DNA of 64,000 bases. Source: Methylobacterium radiodurans (GTDB lineage Bacteria; Pseudomonadota; Alphaproteobacteria; Rhizobiales; Beijerinckiaceae). The stretch's first letter is position 1. Each line of letters begins with the position of its first letter. This document shows positions 1-10,375 of this stretch, piece by piece. A program made the position numbers and the translations under genes. The notes beneath the pieces are model-generated. The model saw only the letters and a list, made by a program, of their open reading frames with translations, had not been told where the DNA came from and made no database searches. The stretch is from the NCBI RefSeq assembly GCF_003173735.1, contig NZ_CP029551.1:995001-1059000 (forward strand). The letters are read 5' to 3'.

Positions 1-264
1 AGATCTCACTACCTGGGACGCGGGGCTCTCCGCGTCTCAGGCTGGCGGCTCTTCGCCATTCGGAACCGCGCTCAGGTCCGGACCAGGCGGGTCCGAAGCC
101 CACCTCGCGATCCATCGCCCGGGATTGCCGTCGGTCCCGCCCGCGCGCGGCCGACCGCGACGTATCGTGACGCGATCGTTCCTCGGTCACGGGGCGCGCC
201 GCGCGGCCCCGGAGCGCGCACGTCGATGGAGCGCCTCACGCGTTCCGACGACGCTCTGGACCCG

Positions 265-3200
265 TCAGATCGCGGCCTCCGTGGCGGTATCCGATTTCGA
301 CGAGCCGTCGATGCCGACCACGAGGTTGGGGGGGGCGATCGGGGTATCGCGAGCGCCGACCTCGACGATCGAGCCGACCAGGGGCATGTGCACGAAGAGG
401 CCGGCGCAGGCGGCCTCCGTCACGGTCGCTACCGCCCGCGCGTAGGTCGCGAGCTGAGGCGCCGCTCCGATGGCCCTTCGCTCCCACAGGTCCGCGCGGC
501 CGGGAAAGCTCTTGTGATCGATGATCGCGAAGCCGTCGCCCCAATCCACGAGCAGATCGATGCGTCCGACGATCGCCTGTGAGCCGGCGGCGGCGTGGAC
601 CGGCACCTCTCGGCGCAGGCGGGCGCCGGGAAAGCGGAGCGCCAGGAAGGACCAGAGTCGATCGGCGGCTTCCAGCAGATCCCTCGGATCGAGATGGCCG
701 GCGACGCGCCATCGCTCCAGCACGCGCGCCGCCTGGGAGCGGCGATGTTCCGGCGAAACTTCCGCCCGATCGACGGCCAGGAAGGCGTGGACGGCCTGTC
801 CCAGAAGGTCCATTTCCGGCTCGCCCGAGAGCGGTAGACGCGCCCCGAGCGAGATGCTCGCGATCGCGGTGTTGATGGTCGGGTCGACGGATCCACTCGG
901 GCGAAGCCGAAGCGGACCACGCTCCGTTCGCGGGCGAGCGATCCCTAGGAACGTCGCGTCGCCTGGCTTCCCGGCGATCGGTTCTGTCGGAATGGCGAGG
1001 AGCTCGAAGCGGGCGGGATGCTCGACGCCACCGGCCACGACGGGACGGCCTTCGTGCATGGGCAGGATGATCCGGGGATCCTCCGACGTGTCCAAGACAC
1101 CGAGCCAAGCGGCGGTCTTCGCGTTTCGCGCGAGAACCAAGTGGTCGCGCGCGCGCGTCGCGCCGACATACAACAGGCGGACGGCCTCGTCGCGAGCCTC
1201 GCGGTGGGCGTGCCGTCCGATCGCGCTCGCCGCCGCCGCCGCGTCGAGGTGGACGCCCGCCGCCTGAGCTCCGTATGGCCAGGGCCAGAAGCGGATCCAG
1301 CGACCCGCCAAGGGGGTTCGCCAGTCGAGCGTTCCCTCCACCTCGACCACGGGGGCGAACAGGCGGGACCGCGGGCCGTTCTCGAGTTGAGCGAGAACGA
1401 CGACCGGCCACTCGAGACCTTTCGCCTTGTGGTAGGTCATCACCTGGACGGCGTCCTCGTCGCTGCGCGGGCACGGGACCTTCCGGTCTCGAAGCCACGC
1501 CACGAGGCCGCCGAGGGTGGCCGGTAGGCGCAGTCGCGCGCACTCTCCCTCGTAGGAGCAGGCGACGCCACGAAACGCCTCGAGAGCCTTCAGCCGGGCC
1601 GCCGCGTGTCCCCAGCGGCAGGCGAGATCCACCACGCCCGTCGACAGGATCACGGCATCGACGATCTCGCATGGGGTCATGCCGAGCTGACGCTCGCGCA
1701 GATCCGCGAGCGTCGACGCGAAGGGGAGCGCGGCTCGCAGCGCCGCGTCCGGATCGTCGGCGCCCAACGCCTCGAGCCAGCCACGCGGCTCGTCCTCCCC
1801 ACCCACGAGGCGAACGAGTTCGGCGAGGGAGAGGCGATCGCCCGGGTCGGCCGTCCAGCGCAACGCCGCCATCGCGAGTTCGACCTCCGGGGTCGCGAAC
1901 AGATCGCCGCGCTCGACCGCGACCCGGACCCCGCGCTCGGTGAGGGCGGAGGCGAGATCCTCCACGTCGGCGTTGCCGCGGCAGAGGACGGCGATGTCGG
2001 AGGCTCGCAGGTCGCGCGCGACACGGTCCGAACCCGAGCGAACCGGCCAGCGCGACGGGTCGGCCAAGGCCGCTGCGATGCCGCCGGCGAGGCTCGCGCT
2101 CCGATCCGCCTTTGTCTTTCCGTTCGCGTGCCAGACGGTCAGGGGCGGGCGCGACAGGTCGGCGGCGTCACCCACGCAGTCCGTGAACCGCGAGGCCTCC
2201 TCTGGAAGGCCCATGCGTTCGAACGCGGGGAGGAAGGCGTCGTTGACGAAGGCACAGATGCCCGGCCGGCTCCGCCACGACTTCGACAGAACGGTCGAGG
2301 AGCCGCCGGTGCCGGCCGCGATGCCGCGCGCGGCCGCGAGCGTGAGGTTCGCGTCGGTGTTACGGAATCCGTAGATCGCCTGCTTCGGATCGCCGACCCA
2401 GACGCTGTGCGTGGCGATGCGCGCGAGTTCCGAGAAGATGGCGACCTGCAGCGGGCTCGCGTCCTGCACCTCGTCGATCAGCACGACGGCGATGTTCTCG
2501 CGAAGCCGTTCCTGGGTTTCAGGGCGCCGCAGGATTTCCAGAGCGAGCGCTTCCTGATCGGTGAAGTCGAGAAGCCCGCGCTCGGCCTTGTAGGCTTGGA
2601 AGGCGGCGGTGGCTCGGGCGGCGCAGTCGAAGACGAGACGGATGAACTGGTCGAGGTCGCCCCGCAGGCGCGGATGACGCGGATGCGCCGCCGCCGCGCG
2701 CGCGACGTCGATGAAGAAGGGCGCGTCTGCCTTGGACGTGTTCGGCTTGCTCAGCTTGGCCCAGAGCGACCATGGCGGGAGTTCGCCCCGGTCGAACAGG
2801 CCGGCGGCGACCTTTACCGCGCTCGCGGCCTTGGCTCCCTCGCCTTTGAGAGACCGGCCGTCCAAGGCCTCTCGCGCCTCGCGAACGGCCTCGCGGAGAG
2901 CCGCGTCCAGGACCGCGTCCGACAGATCCGGATCCGCCTCCGGAAGAAGGGCGAGCAGACTGTCGCACGACCGATCCGCCGAGCGGTTCAGGTCCGTCGG
3001 GTCGATCCCGTTGGCGCGAGCCAGTTCGATGACGCGTCGAACGAGGACGCGCCAGTCCGTGTCCTGATCGGACAGGCCCAGGCGCTCTGCGAGCGCGTTC
3101 AGCGCCGGCGCGAAACGGGTCAGCGTGTCGTCGGCGGCGGTCGCGAAGAGCAGGGCAGCGCTGTCGTCGGGAACGACTTCGCCTCCGGGTGGGCGACCCA

Positions 3201-3489
3201 GGTCGAACGCGAAGTCCTCGACCAGGCGTCCGCAGACCGCGTTGACCGTGCCCATGCGCGCGCCGAGCAGCGCGATGGCATCCTCGCTCCGACCCTGATC
3301 GATCAGGTGCGCGCGCGCGCGCTCGACGAGTTCCTCGGCGGCCTTCTTCGTGAACGTCGTGGCGAGGATGCGGTCCGGCACGATGCCGGCGTCGAGGAAC
3401 CGCGTGAGCTGGCCGACCAGGGTCGTGGTCTTGCCGGTGCCGGCCGAGGCCAGAGTGGTATCGACGCGATTGAGGGGAAGCGCGCTCAT
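265..3489 (-). CDS. UvrD/AddA-like helicase-nuclease
   Basis: A 1074-residue superfamily 1 DNA helicase with a C-terminal RecB-type nuclease. The Walker A motif ASAGTGKTTTLV lies at about residues 14-25, the helicase motif VLIDEVQDAS and later UvrD motifs (VMTYHKAKGLEWPVV, LLYVGATRARDHLVLA) follow in order, and GRIDLLV...AIIDHKS near residues 976-994 supplies the PD-(D/E)XK nuclease residues. It is slightly shorter than typical AddA (about 1150-1200). The start lies 7 bases after the stop of the AddB-like gene, so the two form an operon and probably a complex that resects or degrades DNA ends. The operon is divergent from the Shango genes. Whether it is the cell's general AddAB or a defence-dedicated pair cannot be told from sequence; the location favours the latter. 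Confidence 0.85.
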   Translation of the reverse strand: MSALPLNRVDTTLASAGTGKTTTLVGQLTRFLDAGIVPDRILATTFTKKAAEELVERARAHLIDQGRSEDAIALLGARMGTVNAVCGRLVEDFAFDLGRPPGGEVVPDDSAALLFATAADDTLTRFAPALNALAERLGLSDQDTDWRVLVRRVIELARANGIDPTDLNRSADRSCDSLLALLPEADPDLSDAVLDAALREAVREAREALDGRSLKGEGAKAASAVKVAAGLFDRGELPPWSLWAKLSKPNTSKADAPFFIDVARAAAAHPRHPRLRGDLDQFIRLVFDCAARATAAFQAYKAERGLLDFTDQEALALEILRRPETQERLRENIAVVLIDEVQDASPLQVAIFSELARIATHSVWVGDPKQAIYGFRNTDANLTLAAARGIAAGTGGSSTVLSKSWRSRPGICAFVNDAFLPAFERMGLPEEASRFTDCVGDAADLSRPPLTVWHANGKTKADRSASLAGGIAAALADPSRWPVRSGSDRVARDLRASDIAVLCRGNADVEDLASALTERGVRVAVERGDLFATPEVELAMAALRWTADPGDRLSLAELVRLVGGEDEPRGWLEALGADDPDAALRAALPFASTLADLRERQLGMTPCEIVDAVILSTGVVDLACRWGHAAARLKALEAFRGVACSYEGECARLRLPATLGGLVAWLRDRKVPCPRSDEDAVQVMTYHKAKGLEWPVVVLAQLENGPRSRLFAPVVEVEGTLDWRTPLAGRWIRFWPWPYGAQAAGVHLDAAAAASAIGRHAHREARDEAVRLLYVGATRARDHLVLARNAKTAAWLGVLDTSEDPRIILPMHEGRPVVAGGVEHPARFELLAIPTEPIAGKPGDATFLGIARPRTERGPLRLRPSGSVDPTINTAIASISLGARLPLSGEPEMDLLGQAVHAFLAVDRAEVSPEHRRSQAARVLERWRVAGHLDPRDLLEAADRLWSFLALRFPGARLRREVPVHAAAGSQAIVGRIDLLVDWGDGFAIIDHKSFPGRADLWERRAIGAAPQLATYARAVATVTEAACAGLFVHMPLVGSIVEVGARDTPIAPPNLVVGIDGSSKSDTATEAAI

Positions 3490-3496
3490 GGGGGCC

Positions 3497-6220
3497 TTAT
3501 CCTACGGTCACGGAACGGCAGAGGCGGGTCATGTCGCAGTACGCGCAGACCCTGGGATTGGGCGCGAAGGCGAGATCCTCGGGGAGATGTTCGTCCGCGC
3601 CGGAGACGCCCGCCGCGATCCCACGTCCGGATCCGGCCAGCCGCGTGAGCCGGTCGCCGTCCCGCGCGATGGCGTCCCACGTATCCGCCAAGCCCCGCGA
3701 GACGGCGACTTCCTCGTGGGCGAGCGGTGAGCCTGCCTCGGCGAGCAGGCGCCGCTGGCGCAGCAGGAAGTACCCGGCCGCCGCCCCGGTCCCCGCAGGT
3801 TCGACGAGACGGCTGTACGTGGCGAGTTGGATCGCCCGCCCGTCCGCGAGTTTGGCGTGATGCGCGTTCGCTCCGTTCTCCGTCCATTTCAGATCGACGA
3901 TGGCTCGCTCGCCGTCCGGACCACGCACCACGAGATCGATCCGGCTGGCGACTTTCACGACACCGAAGTCGTGCTCGTGCTCGACTTCCAATCCATCGAC
4001 CGCGAAGCGTCCCCGCGCCAGGATGGCCGAGAGGCTCGCCAACGCGTCCGGCACCCGTTGGCGCGCGAAGGCCAACTCACGGGCGTACCCCGGAAGAAGC
4101 AGTGGCGCCGCGATCCGTGGCAGGAGATCGTCCAGCGCCGTCACCGCGCGGGTTCTCACGACTTCGGCGTCCGGGATCTCGCCGGGCCGGAAGGCGGCCT
4201 GCGCGACGGCGTGCGCGAGATTGCCGAAGAGGCGCTCGGGCTTCGGGATCTCGCGCCCGCCCGCGGCCTTCAGGCCCGCGACGTGACGCAGGACCCAGCG
4301 CAACTGGCAGGTGAGAAGATCCTCGAGAGACGTCGCGCTCTCGCGCCGCTCGACATCGCGGGCGCGCGTCGCGAGGCTGGGTGGCAGATCCCAGGCGGAT
4401 CGCGCCCGGGGAAGGTCGATGGTGACGTTCGACGCGCGCACCACCTCCCGTGCGGCCATGGGGACGCGCTCCTCGACGAAGAGACGCTCGGCGACGAACC
4501 GAACCGATGCCGCGTTCGACGGCTGATCGAACAGGGGGTGCAGTTGTTGGCTGAAGGGATGCGGCGGTGGCGCCGTCCCACGATCCGAAGCTGAGCGGAC
4601 GAGCACGAGGGAGCGCGCGTTCGACGCCGCAGCCCGCCAATGCGCCGCCTCCCGCCGGCTCGCCGCTTGGGGGCGCTCCGGACAGCAGTCGGCCGCAGTG
4701 AGCGCGCCGCGCTCTCGCTCGCTCCAGGGAAAGCGCTGCGCGGAGGACCCGGTGCCGTCGAACCCCCACCAGACCACCCGGTGCGCGGTGCCCCAGAGAG
4801 CGCCCGGGTTGGCGATGGCGCGTACCCGTCCCTCCTGCGCGTGGCAGCTCGGGTCCGGCAGGCCGTCCGCGACGGCTTGGTCGATCATCCGGTCGATCTG
4901 TAGCGCGGTGACCGGTGAGTGTCCGAGAGCGTCCAACGCGGTGATCAGCGCGCGGGCCGCGCCGACGACGCACAGCAGCAGGGGATCGCGTCGTCCGGCG
5001 TCGAGTTCCACCGCCCAGTCGAGAACGCGTCGGCAGAGCGCGATCGCGTCCGGCGCGGCCATGCCCGTCGTCCGATCGTACTGGCCGAGGCTCGTCCAGG
5101 CTCGCCAGCGTGCGAGTGTTCGATCGACCCGCGCCGCCGCGCGCCCTGGCGTGTCGTCGGCGTCCCGCGAGACTTCGTCACGCAGCCGCGCCTCGATGCG
5201 TTCCCAGGCGCGTCGCCAAGCGGACCCGCCGATGCCAGGTTCCTCGGCGAGCGCGCGCGCCAGTATTCGGGCCGCCCAACGGGGGATGGGCGGTCGAGGC
5301 AGAAGCAGGAGTTCGGACAGCTTGGCCGGATCCATCGGTGTCCAAGCCACTGCGAAGCTGAGCGACAGGACCTGGAGAGCTCCCCGGTAGGAGGACGATG
5401 GCGAGAGCCCCAGCCGAGGCAGGCCGCGCCGGACGAGCGCCTGATCGAGAAGCGCGCTGTCGCCATCGGGCACGATCACCACCGTGTCGCCCGGCGCGTC
5501 CGCCTCGATCTCGGAGGCCAGCCACTCGGCGACGCATTCGGCGGCGGAGGTGGCGGACGCCGCCGAGACGTCACAGACCGTTCCGTCTCCGGCCAGCGGC
5601 GTCCGTTGTCCCGTGAGCAGGAACAGGTGCAGTCGACCGATATCGGAGTCGACGTCGGCCGGCGCGGGCGTCGCCGCGGGTCGCGCGATCGTCCCGGCGC
5701 CCTCGAGGGTTCGGACGAGCCTGCGCCAGCCGGGCGCGAGCGCCTCGATATCCTCGACGCATTCGAGAAGATCGACGTCGACGGGGCCGCCCGTCTCGAT
5801 CGCCGTGATCACCTCGCGCAGGAGATCGGCCCGCCCGCCGGGGAGCTCGGGTCCGGCGCGCTCGGCGGCGGCGAGGTCGGCGAGGCGCGCGGGAGGATCG
5901 AAGAGGCGGTCGGGAGTCCAACCGGCCTCGATCAGCGCGTCCCGCCAGGACAGAAGCTGTCGGGCCGTCGCCCAGCCGTCCGCCGCGAGAGAAGCCGTCC
6001 AGAACCGTGGTGTGTCGCGAGCCGCGGCTTCCAACTTCCTTTGCCAGGTCGCGATGCGGACGACCGGGGGGATCTGCGGACCGCCGAGACCGAGGCGCGT
6101 CGCCAGAATGTCGAGAAGCCCGGCCGGTCCGACGACGGCCCCGTCGATACAACCCGTCGAGCCGCCGGGATGCTCGGGATAGGCACGACCGTCGGCGGTC
6201 GTCGCGAAGACGAGGTGCAT
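3497..6220 (-). CDS. AddB-like PD-(D/E)XK nuclease with Fe-S cysteines
   Basis: A 907-residue partner of the downstream UvrD/AddA-like gene. The C-terminal third carries a RecB-family nuclease core (SRIDLVV with D762; AIVDLK with D776 and K778). Four cysteines, C638 in TCQLRW and C892, C895 and C901 in VCAYCDMTRLC, match the 4Fe-4S staple that surrounds the nuclease in AddB proteins. The N-terminal two thirds are a weakly conserved, probably inactivated helicase-like region; I see no intact Walker A motif. It begins 264 bases from the start of the TerB-protein gene on the other strand, sharing a divergent promoter region. Annotated in databases usually just as PD-(D/E)XK nuclease family protein. 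Confidence 0.8.
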   Translation of the reverse strand: MHLVFATTADGRAYPEHPGGSTGCIDGAVVGPAGLLDILATRLGLGGPQIPPVVRIATWQRKLEAAARDTPRFWTASLAADGWATARQLLSWRDALIEAGWTPDRLFDPPARLADLAAAERAGPELPGGRADLLREVITAIETGGPVDVDLLECVEDIEALAPGWRRLVRTLEGAGTIARPAATPAPADVDSDIGRLHLFLLTGQRTPLAGDGTVCDVSAASATSAAECVAEWLASEIEADAPGDTVVIVPDGDSALLDQALVRRGLPRLGLSPSSSYRGALQVLSLSFAVAWTPMDPAKLSELLLLPRPPIPRWAARILARALAEEPGIGGSAWRRAWERIEARLRDEVSRDADDTPGRAAARVDRTLARWRAWTSLGQYDRTTGMAAPDAIALCRRVLDWAVELDAGRRDPLLLCVVGAARALITALDALGHSPVTALQIDRMIDQAVADGLPDPSCHAQEGRVRAIANPGALWGTAHRVVWWGFDGTGSSAQRFPWSERERGALTAADCCPERPQAASRREAAHWRAAASNARSLVLVRSASDRGTAPPPHPFSQQLHPLFDQPSNAASVRFVAERLFVEERVPMAAREVVRASNVTIDLPRARSAWDLPPSLATRARDVERRESATSLEDLLTCQLRWVLRHVAGLKAAGGREIPKPERLFGNLAHAVAQAAFRPGEIPDAEVVRTRAVTALDDLLPRIAAPLLLPGYARELAFARQRVPDALASLSAILARGRFAVDGLEVEHEHDFGVVKVASRIDLVVRGPDGERAIVDLKWTENGANAHHAKLADGRAIQLATYSRLVEPAGTGAAAGYFLLRQRRLLAEAGSPLAHEEVAVSRGLADTWDAIARDGDRLTRLAGSGRGIAAGVSGADEHLPEDLAFAPNPRVCAYCDMTRLCRSVTVG

Positions 6221-6384
6221 GCGCGCTCCATTCCCAGGGGGGCGACCTCAAATAGGGCACGCCAGGTGAGGGCACGGATCAGATGCAATCTACGGTTAAT
6301 GAAACGTTGCGCCTCGAGGCTTGTGCACAGCGAGCGTGATACGCGGACGGATACCGGAGGCCGGGGACCGGTACTCACTTCAGC

Positions 6385-6414
6385 TTGACGGTTGCCGCCA
6401 GCTGTCTGTTAACG
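6385..6414 (+). promoter_or_regulatory. Candidate sigma-70 promoter for the Shango operon
   Basis: TTGACG at 6385-6390 and TTAACG at 6409-6414 are separated by 18 bases, about 70 bases upstream of the first plus-strand start. The -35 box is good, the -10 box is weak. It lies in the 264-base region between two divergent operons and is the best promoter-like pair I can see there. Confidence 0.35.
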
Positions 6415-6484
6415 TCTGGTTGCGGTCAGGGGTGCTTCCCCCTCCGGGGCAACCGGACGCGATCGACGAGCTGCGGGGTGCCTC

Positions 6485-9046
6485 ATGGCGCGGCGGAAAG
6501 CGAAGGGCGGCACGGGCGCTTGGATCGTCCTCGCGGGGTTGACGATCCCGGCGCTCGGCGTCGGTGCTCATGCCGTCGGTGACGCTTGGCCATATGTGCT
6601 GATGGGACTGGGCGGTGTCGGATGCGTCTGGGGGCTCGCGCGACGGAAGGCCGAGGCTGCCTCGGCGGCGGTGTTGCCGCTTCAGAGCCCCCTGGCGCCA
6701 ATCGATCTGGAGACGATGCGCCGTTCCGCGAGTTTCGTCTCCAAGCCATCACAACCCGCGACGGTCGAGCGTGAGCCTGACTTCGGTGTGTTGAAAAGTG
6801 CCATGCCGGGCGCGGCGGCGAGCGCTGCGCCGACGGTGCCGCTCGCGCAGGAGCCGGAATTTCACATCACGGCCATCGTCGAACAGGCCTCCGTCGCTCC
6901 GCCTCGAACGGAGCGGCGCAAACCTGGCCCCTCTTACGGAACGGCTCGCTGGATCCCAACGGGCGAGCCCGTGACGATCCACGATCTGACGATCTCGTCC
7001 GGCCTCATCTACGTCGGGGCCAAGCTCGGCGACGATCCCTGGCGGTCGGAGAACTGCCTGATCGATCCGAGCCTTCCAGTCGCTCGCGCCGGAAAGGGTT
7101 CGACGGACGGCATGCCGTATTGGGCACGCTACGACGCCGTAACACCCGCGATCCGGCGCGCCTATCTCGATTGGCTCGCTGCGGACCGTACCGCTGCGGA
7201 CGTCCAGATCGGACTGGTCTTCCTCTTCTTCTATGGCCTCGAATATCGGCTGTTCAAGGAAGCCGTCCTGTCCGACGGGCCCCTGATCGTCGCCGAGGTG
7301 GAGCGTCTGCGCGCGCGACACGGAGAGAACTCGTCCTTCCAGGGCTATGCGAACCGCTTTCTGGAGGCGGCCCGCCTCGTCCTTCCGGGCGTGTCCGAGA
7401 CGCGCCCGGACATCGTACTCGATCAGCCTATCCGGAACTTCGAGTTGCCTCTCGACGTCCGGGTCTGGCTCGGTCGCAAGCTCGCCGCCGGCGAAACCCT
7501 GGATGCCGACGACGCGCTGCTGTGGCTGGCCACGCTGCCCGATCGCGGCTTCCGGACACCCGTCACGCGCTGCCCGGAAATCTTTCGCTCCCTCTGGCGC
7601 CTTCGGTTCGCCGAGCGGTATCCGGCCGGGCTCAAGGTCAATCCACCCAAAAGCCGCCTCAAGGCGACGTATCGCGCCGCGAGCGGCACCTTCGAGGTGC
7701 CGCTGCGGAGCGCGCACCCGGATCTGCCCGATATCGGATCCCTGACCGGCCCGGTCAGGAAGCTCCGTGACCTCGTCGAGGCCTGCACGGCGGAGCTCGA
7801 CGGATACAGTCGCTTCATCGGCAGGCGTCCCGACGCGCGATCCGGAATCGAGGCGGCTCTCCTCCTGCCGGACGATCTCGCCGTGGCGGGTACGGCTTGG
7901 GAGCTCGTGCGGGCGCGCGTCGACACCCTGATGGCGGACCGGGAAATCGCTTCCGTCCGGCTTTCCGAGCTCTTCACGATCGCGGGATTGTCGCTCCTGT
8001 CGGTCGGACGTGTGCCGCAAGCGCCGATGCTGCAACTCGCGCAGGTTCTCGATCGCATCGACGTCGCGTTCGAACCCGATCGCCGCTTCGGTGGTCCGCT
8101 CCCGGACGCCTCGTCGATCGTCTGCCTCTTCCGCGGCGCCAAGGGCGCGCCAGTCGACAGCGAGCGACCGGAATACCGGACGTATCGCGATCTGATCGAC
8201 ATCGCCTGTCTCGCCGCGGCAGCGGACGGAGCCGTCGAGCCGGCGGAAACCGAAACCGTGCTCGCGACCTTGCGCGCCTCGACGGCTCTGCTGCCGATGG
8301 AGCAGGCTCGCTTGGCGGCGTACGCGCTGTCGATCGCCCAGGATCCGCCGAAGTGGCAGGCCGTGCTGAAGCGAGCCGCCGCTCGCTCCGAGGCCGAGCG
8401 CCAGGGCTTCGCCGACGCGGCCCTGGCCGCGGTCATGGCCGACGGCCATGCGACACCTGCGGAGGTGAAGTTCCTGGAGCGGCTGCACAAGGCGCTCGAC
8501 CTACCGACGGACGCGATCTACGCCGGCATCCATCGAGGCGGCGGGCCGACTGCCGATACGGATAACGGCGCGACCGCGCGACCCCGAGCTTTCCCGAACG
8601 TCTCGCAGGCGCCGTCCGGCGCCGTCACGATCGACATCGCGCGTCTGGAGCGGATCCGACGCGAGACGCAGGCCGTATCGAGTCTCCTCTCGGACATCTT
8701 CATCGACGACACCTCATCCGTCGTACCCGCTCTCGCGCCGACGGACGCTTCGACGCCTGTCGTGCCTGACCCGGAAGACCATCTCTCGGCTCCCGGGACG
8801 TTCCAGGGCCTCGATCCCGCCCATGCGGAGCTTCTCGCCAACCTCCTGGTCCTGGCGGAGCCCATCGGCCGCGAGGTCTTCGAGCGAGAGGCGCGCCTCC
8901 GCCGGCTTTTGCCGGACGGTGCTATGGAGACCATCAACGAGTGGTCCTTCGACCGCTTCGGCGACGCTCTTCTCGAGGGCGAGGAAGACCTCTGCGTGGC
9001 CGCCCACTTACGCGATCAACTCATCGAACTCGAAGCCGCCGCCTGA
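6485..9046 (+). CDS. sngA: TerB-domain protein of Shango (SngA)
   Basis: An 853-residue protein. Residues about 12-30 and 36-52 are hydrophobic and look like two membrane helices, followed by a low-complexity linker. A TerB-N-like domain follows from about residue 135 (GTARWIPTGEPVTIHDLTIS and an aromatic FLFFYGLEYRLF segment). A TerB domain (DLIDIACLAAAADGAVEPAE ... AAVMADGHATPAEVKFLERL, two metal-binding-like acidic helical pairs) is near residues 560-690, and a TerB-C-like region ends the protein. This is the first of three tightly packed genes (3-base gap to the ATPase gene), matching the Shango anti-phage system: TerB protein, ATPase, helicase. TerB-family proteins are thought to act as membrane-associated sensors or scaffolds; the exact role in Shango is not settled. 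The start at 6485 has only a weak ribosome binding site. Confidence 0.85.
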   Translation: MARRKAKGGTGAWIVLAGLTIPALGVGAHAVGDAWPYVLMGLGGVGCVWGLARRKAEAASAAVLPLQSPLAPIDLETMRRSASFVSKPSQPATVEREPDFGVLKSAMPGAAASAAPTVPLAQEPEFHITAIVEQASVAPPRTERRKPGPSYGTARWIPTGEPVTIHDLTISSGLIYVGAKLGDDPWRSENCLIDPSLPVARAGKGSTDGMPYWARYDAVTPAIRRAYLDWLAADRTAADVQIGLVFLFFYGLEYRLFKEAVLSDGPLIVAEVERLRARHGENSSFQGYANRFLEAARLVLPGVSETRPDIVLDQPIRNFELPLDVRVWLGRKLAAGETLDADDALLWLATLPDRGFRTPVTRCPEIFRSLWRLRFAERYPAGLKVNPPKSRLKATYRAASGTFEVPLRSAHPDLPDIGSLTGPVRKLRDLVEACTAELDGYSRFIGRRPDARSGIEAALLLPDDLAVAGTAWELVRARVDTLMADREIASVRLSELFTIAGLSLLSVGRVPQAPMLQLAQVLDRIDVAFEPDRRFGGPLPDASSIVCLFRGAKGAPVDSERPEYRTYRDLIDIACLAAAADGAVEPAETETVLATLRASTALLPMEQARLAAYALSIAQDPPKWQAVLKRAAARSEAERQGFADAALAAVMADGHATPAEVKFLERLHKALDLPTDAIYAGIHRGGGPTADTDNGATARPRAFPNVSQAPSGAVTIDIARLERIRRETQAVSSLLSDIFIDDTSSVVPALAPTDASTPVVPDPEDHLSAPGTFQGLDPAHAELLANLLVLAEPIGREVFEREARLRRLLPDGAMETINEWSFDRFGDALLEGEEDLCVAAHLRDQLIELEAAA

Positions 9047-9049
9047 TCC

Positions 9050-10375
9050 ATGCCACCGACCCCCGTGATCCGACCTCGCGACCGCGACACCATCCTCCAG
9101 GCCCTGTCCGCCGGCGTCGTCCCGCGCTCGGGTCTGCGTCATATCCAGGTCGGACGCGCGGCCGAAATCGGAGCCCTGGTGCGTGATATCGATCGCATCG
9201 GCGACGCCGGCGCAGCGATCCGGTTCGTGATCGGCGAGTACGGCGCCGGGAAGACCTTCTTCCTCAACCTGGTCCGCCTCATCGCCCTCGAACGCAAGCT
9301 CGTGACGGTCCATGCGGATCTCGCTCCCGATCGACGCATCCACGCGACGAGCGGACAAGCGCGCGGCCTCTACGCCGAGGCCCTGCGTAACATGGCGACG
9401 CGGACCAAGCCGGATGGTGGCGCGCTCGGCAGCGTGGTCGAGCGCTTCGTGACCGACGCCGTAAAGGAAGCGCAGCAAGCGCGCGAAGCCGTCGAGCACG
9501 CTATCGACCGCCGGCTCGCGCCTCTGCAGGAAGAGGTCGGAGGCTACGACTACGCCGTCGTTCTCAAGGCCTATTGGCGAGGGAGCGAGGACGGCAACGA
9601 GGCCTTGAAGGCCGCCGCATTGCGCTGGCTTCGCGGGGAGTATTCGACCCGCACGGAGGCGCGACAAGCGCTCGGCGTTCGCACGATCATCGACGACGAC
9701 ACCGTCTACGACGCGCTCAAGTTGCTCGCGGCGTTCGTTCGATTGGCCGGCTACGGCGGTCTGTTCGTCGTCTTCGACGAGCTCGTCAACCTGTACAAGC
9801 TTCAGAGCGCGCAGGCGCGCAATCAGAATTTCGAGCAGATCCTGCGCATCCTGAACGACGTGCTCCAGGGCAACGTTCGCGGGCTCGGTTTCGCCCTCGG
9901 AGGCACACCCGAGTTTCTGCTCGACACCCGGCGTGGCCTCTACAGCTATCAGGCCCTCCAGAGTCGCCTCGCCGAGAACAGCTTCGCCAGAGGCGGGCTG
10001 GTCGACCTCTCGGGGCCGGTGATCCGGCTGCAGAATCTCACGCCGGAGGACATGCTGATCCTGCTGACGAATATCCGGACGGTGTTCGCTTCGGGTGACA
10101 CCGCGAAGCATCTCGTCCCCGACGAGGCGCTCGCCAGCTTCATGGAGCATTGCAACCGCCGCATCGGCGAGGCCTACTTCCGCACCCCGCGCAACACGAT
10201 CCGTGCCTTCGTGCAACTGCTCGCGGTGCTGGAGCAGAACCCGACAGCCGATTGGCGAAACCTGCTGGGTGAGGTCGAGGTCGGCGCGGACGGACCCGGC
10301 GATGCCGATGGGGGGGACGCCGCCCCCGATTCGACGACAGGCCGTGACGATGATCTCGTCGACCTCCGTCTCTGA
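9050..10375 (+). CDS. sngB: BrxD-like P-loop ATPase of Shango (SngB)
   Basis: A 441-residue ATPase with Walker A GEYGAGKT at residues 62-69 and Walker B LFVVFDEL at about 236-243. The family is the one used for BrxD in BREX systems (DUF2791-type P-loop ATPases), which has the same FVIGEYGAGKTFFL start and the later LGGTPEFL and RTPRNTIRAF segments, both visible here. No other BREX core gene (PglX, PglZ, BrxC) is nearby, so the Shango assignment fits better. The last 26 bases overlap the helicase start, which implies translational coupling. Predicted to be cytoplasmic and to power or gate the helicase. Confidence 0.85.
   Translation: MPPTPVIRPRDRDTILQALSAGVVPRSGLRHIQVGRAAEIGALVRDIDRIGDAGAAIRFVIGEYGAGKTFFLNLVRLIALERKLVTVHADLAPDRRIHATSGQARGLYAEALRNMATRTKPDGGALGSVVERFVTDAVKEAQQAREAVEHAIDRRLAPLQEEVGGYDYAVVLKAYWRGSEDGNEALKAAALRWLRGEYSTRTEARQALGVRTIIDDDTVYDALKLLAAFVRLAGYGGLFVVFDELVNLYKLQSAQARNQNFEQILRILNDVLQGNVRGLGFALGGTPEFLLDTRRGLYSYQALQSRLAENSFARGGLVDLSGPVIRLQNLTPEDMLILLTNIRTVFASGDTAKHLVPDEALASFMEHCNRRIGEAYFRTPRNTIRAFVQLLAVLEQNPTADWRNLLGEVEVGADGPGDADGGDAAPDSTTGRDDDLVDLRL

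Noticed and set aside
1606..3648. 680-codon plus-strand open frame
   Set aside because: It lies entirely opposite the AddA-like gene and has repetitive Arg/Gly/Glu composition with no motif; a GC-rich antisense frame.
6749..8488. 579-codon minus-strand open frame
   Set aside because: Antisense to sngA, no family motif, typical third-position artefact.
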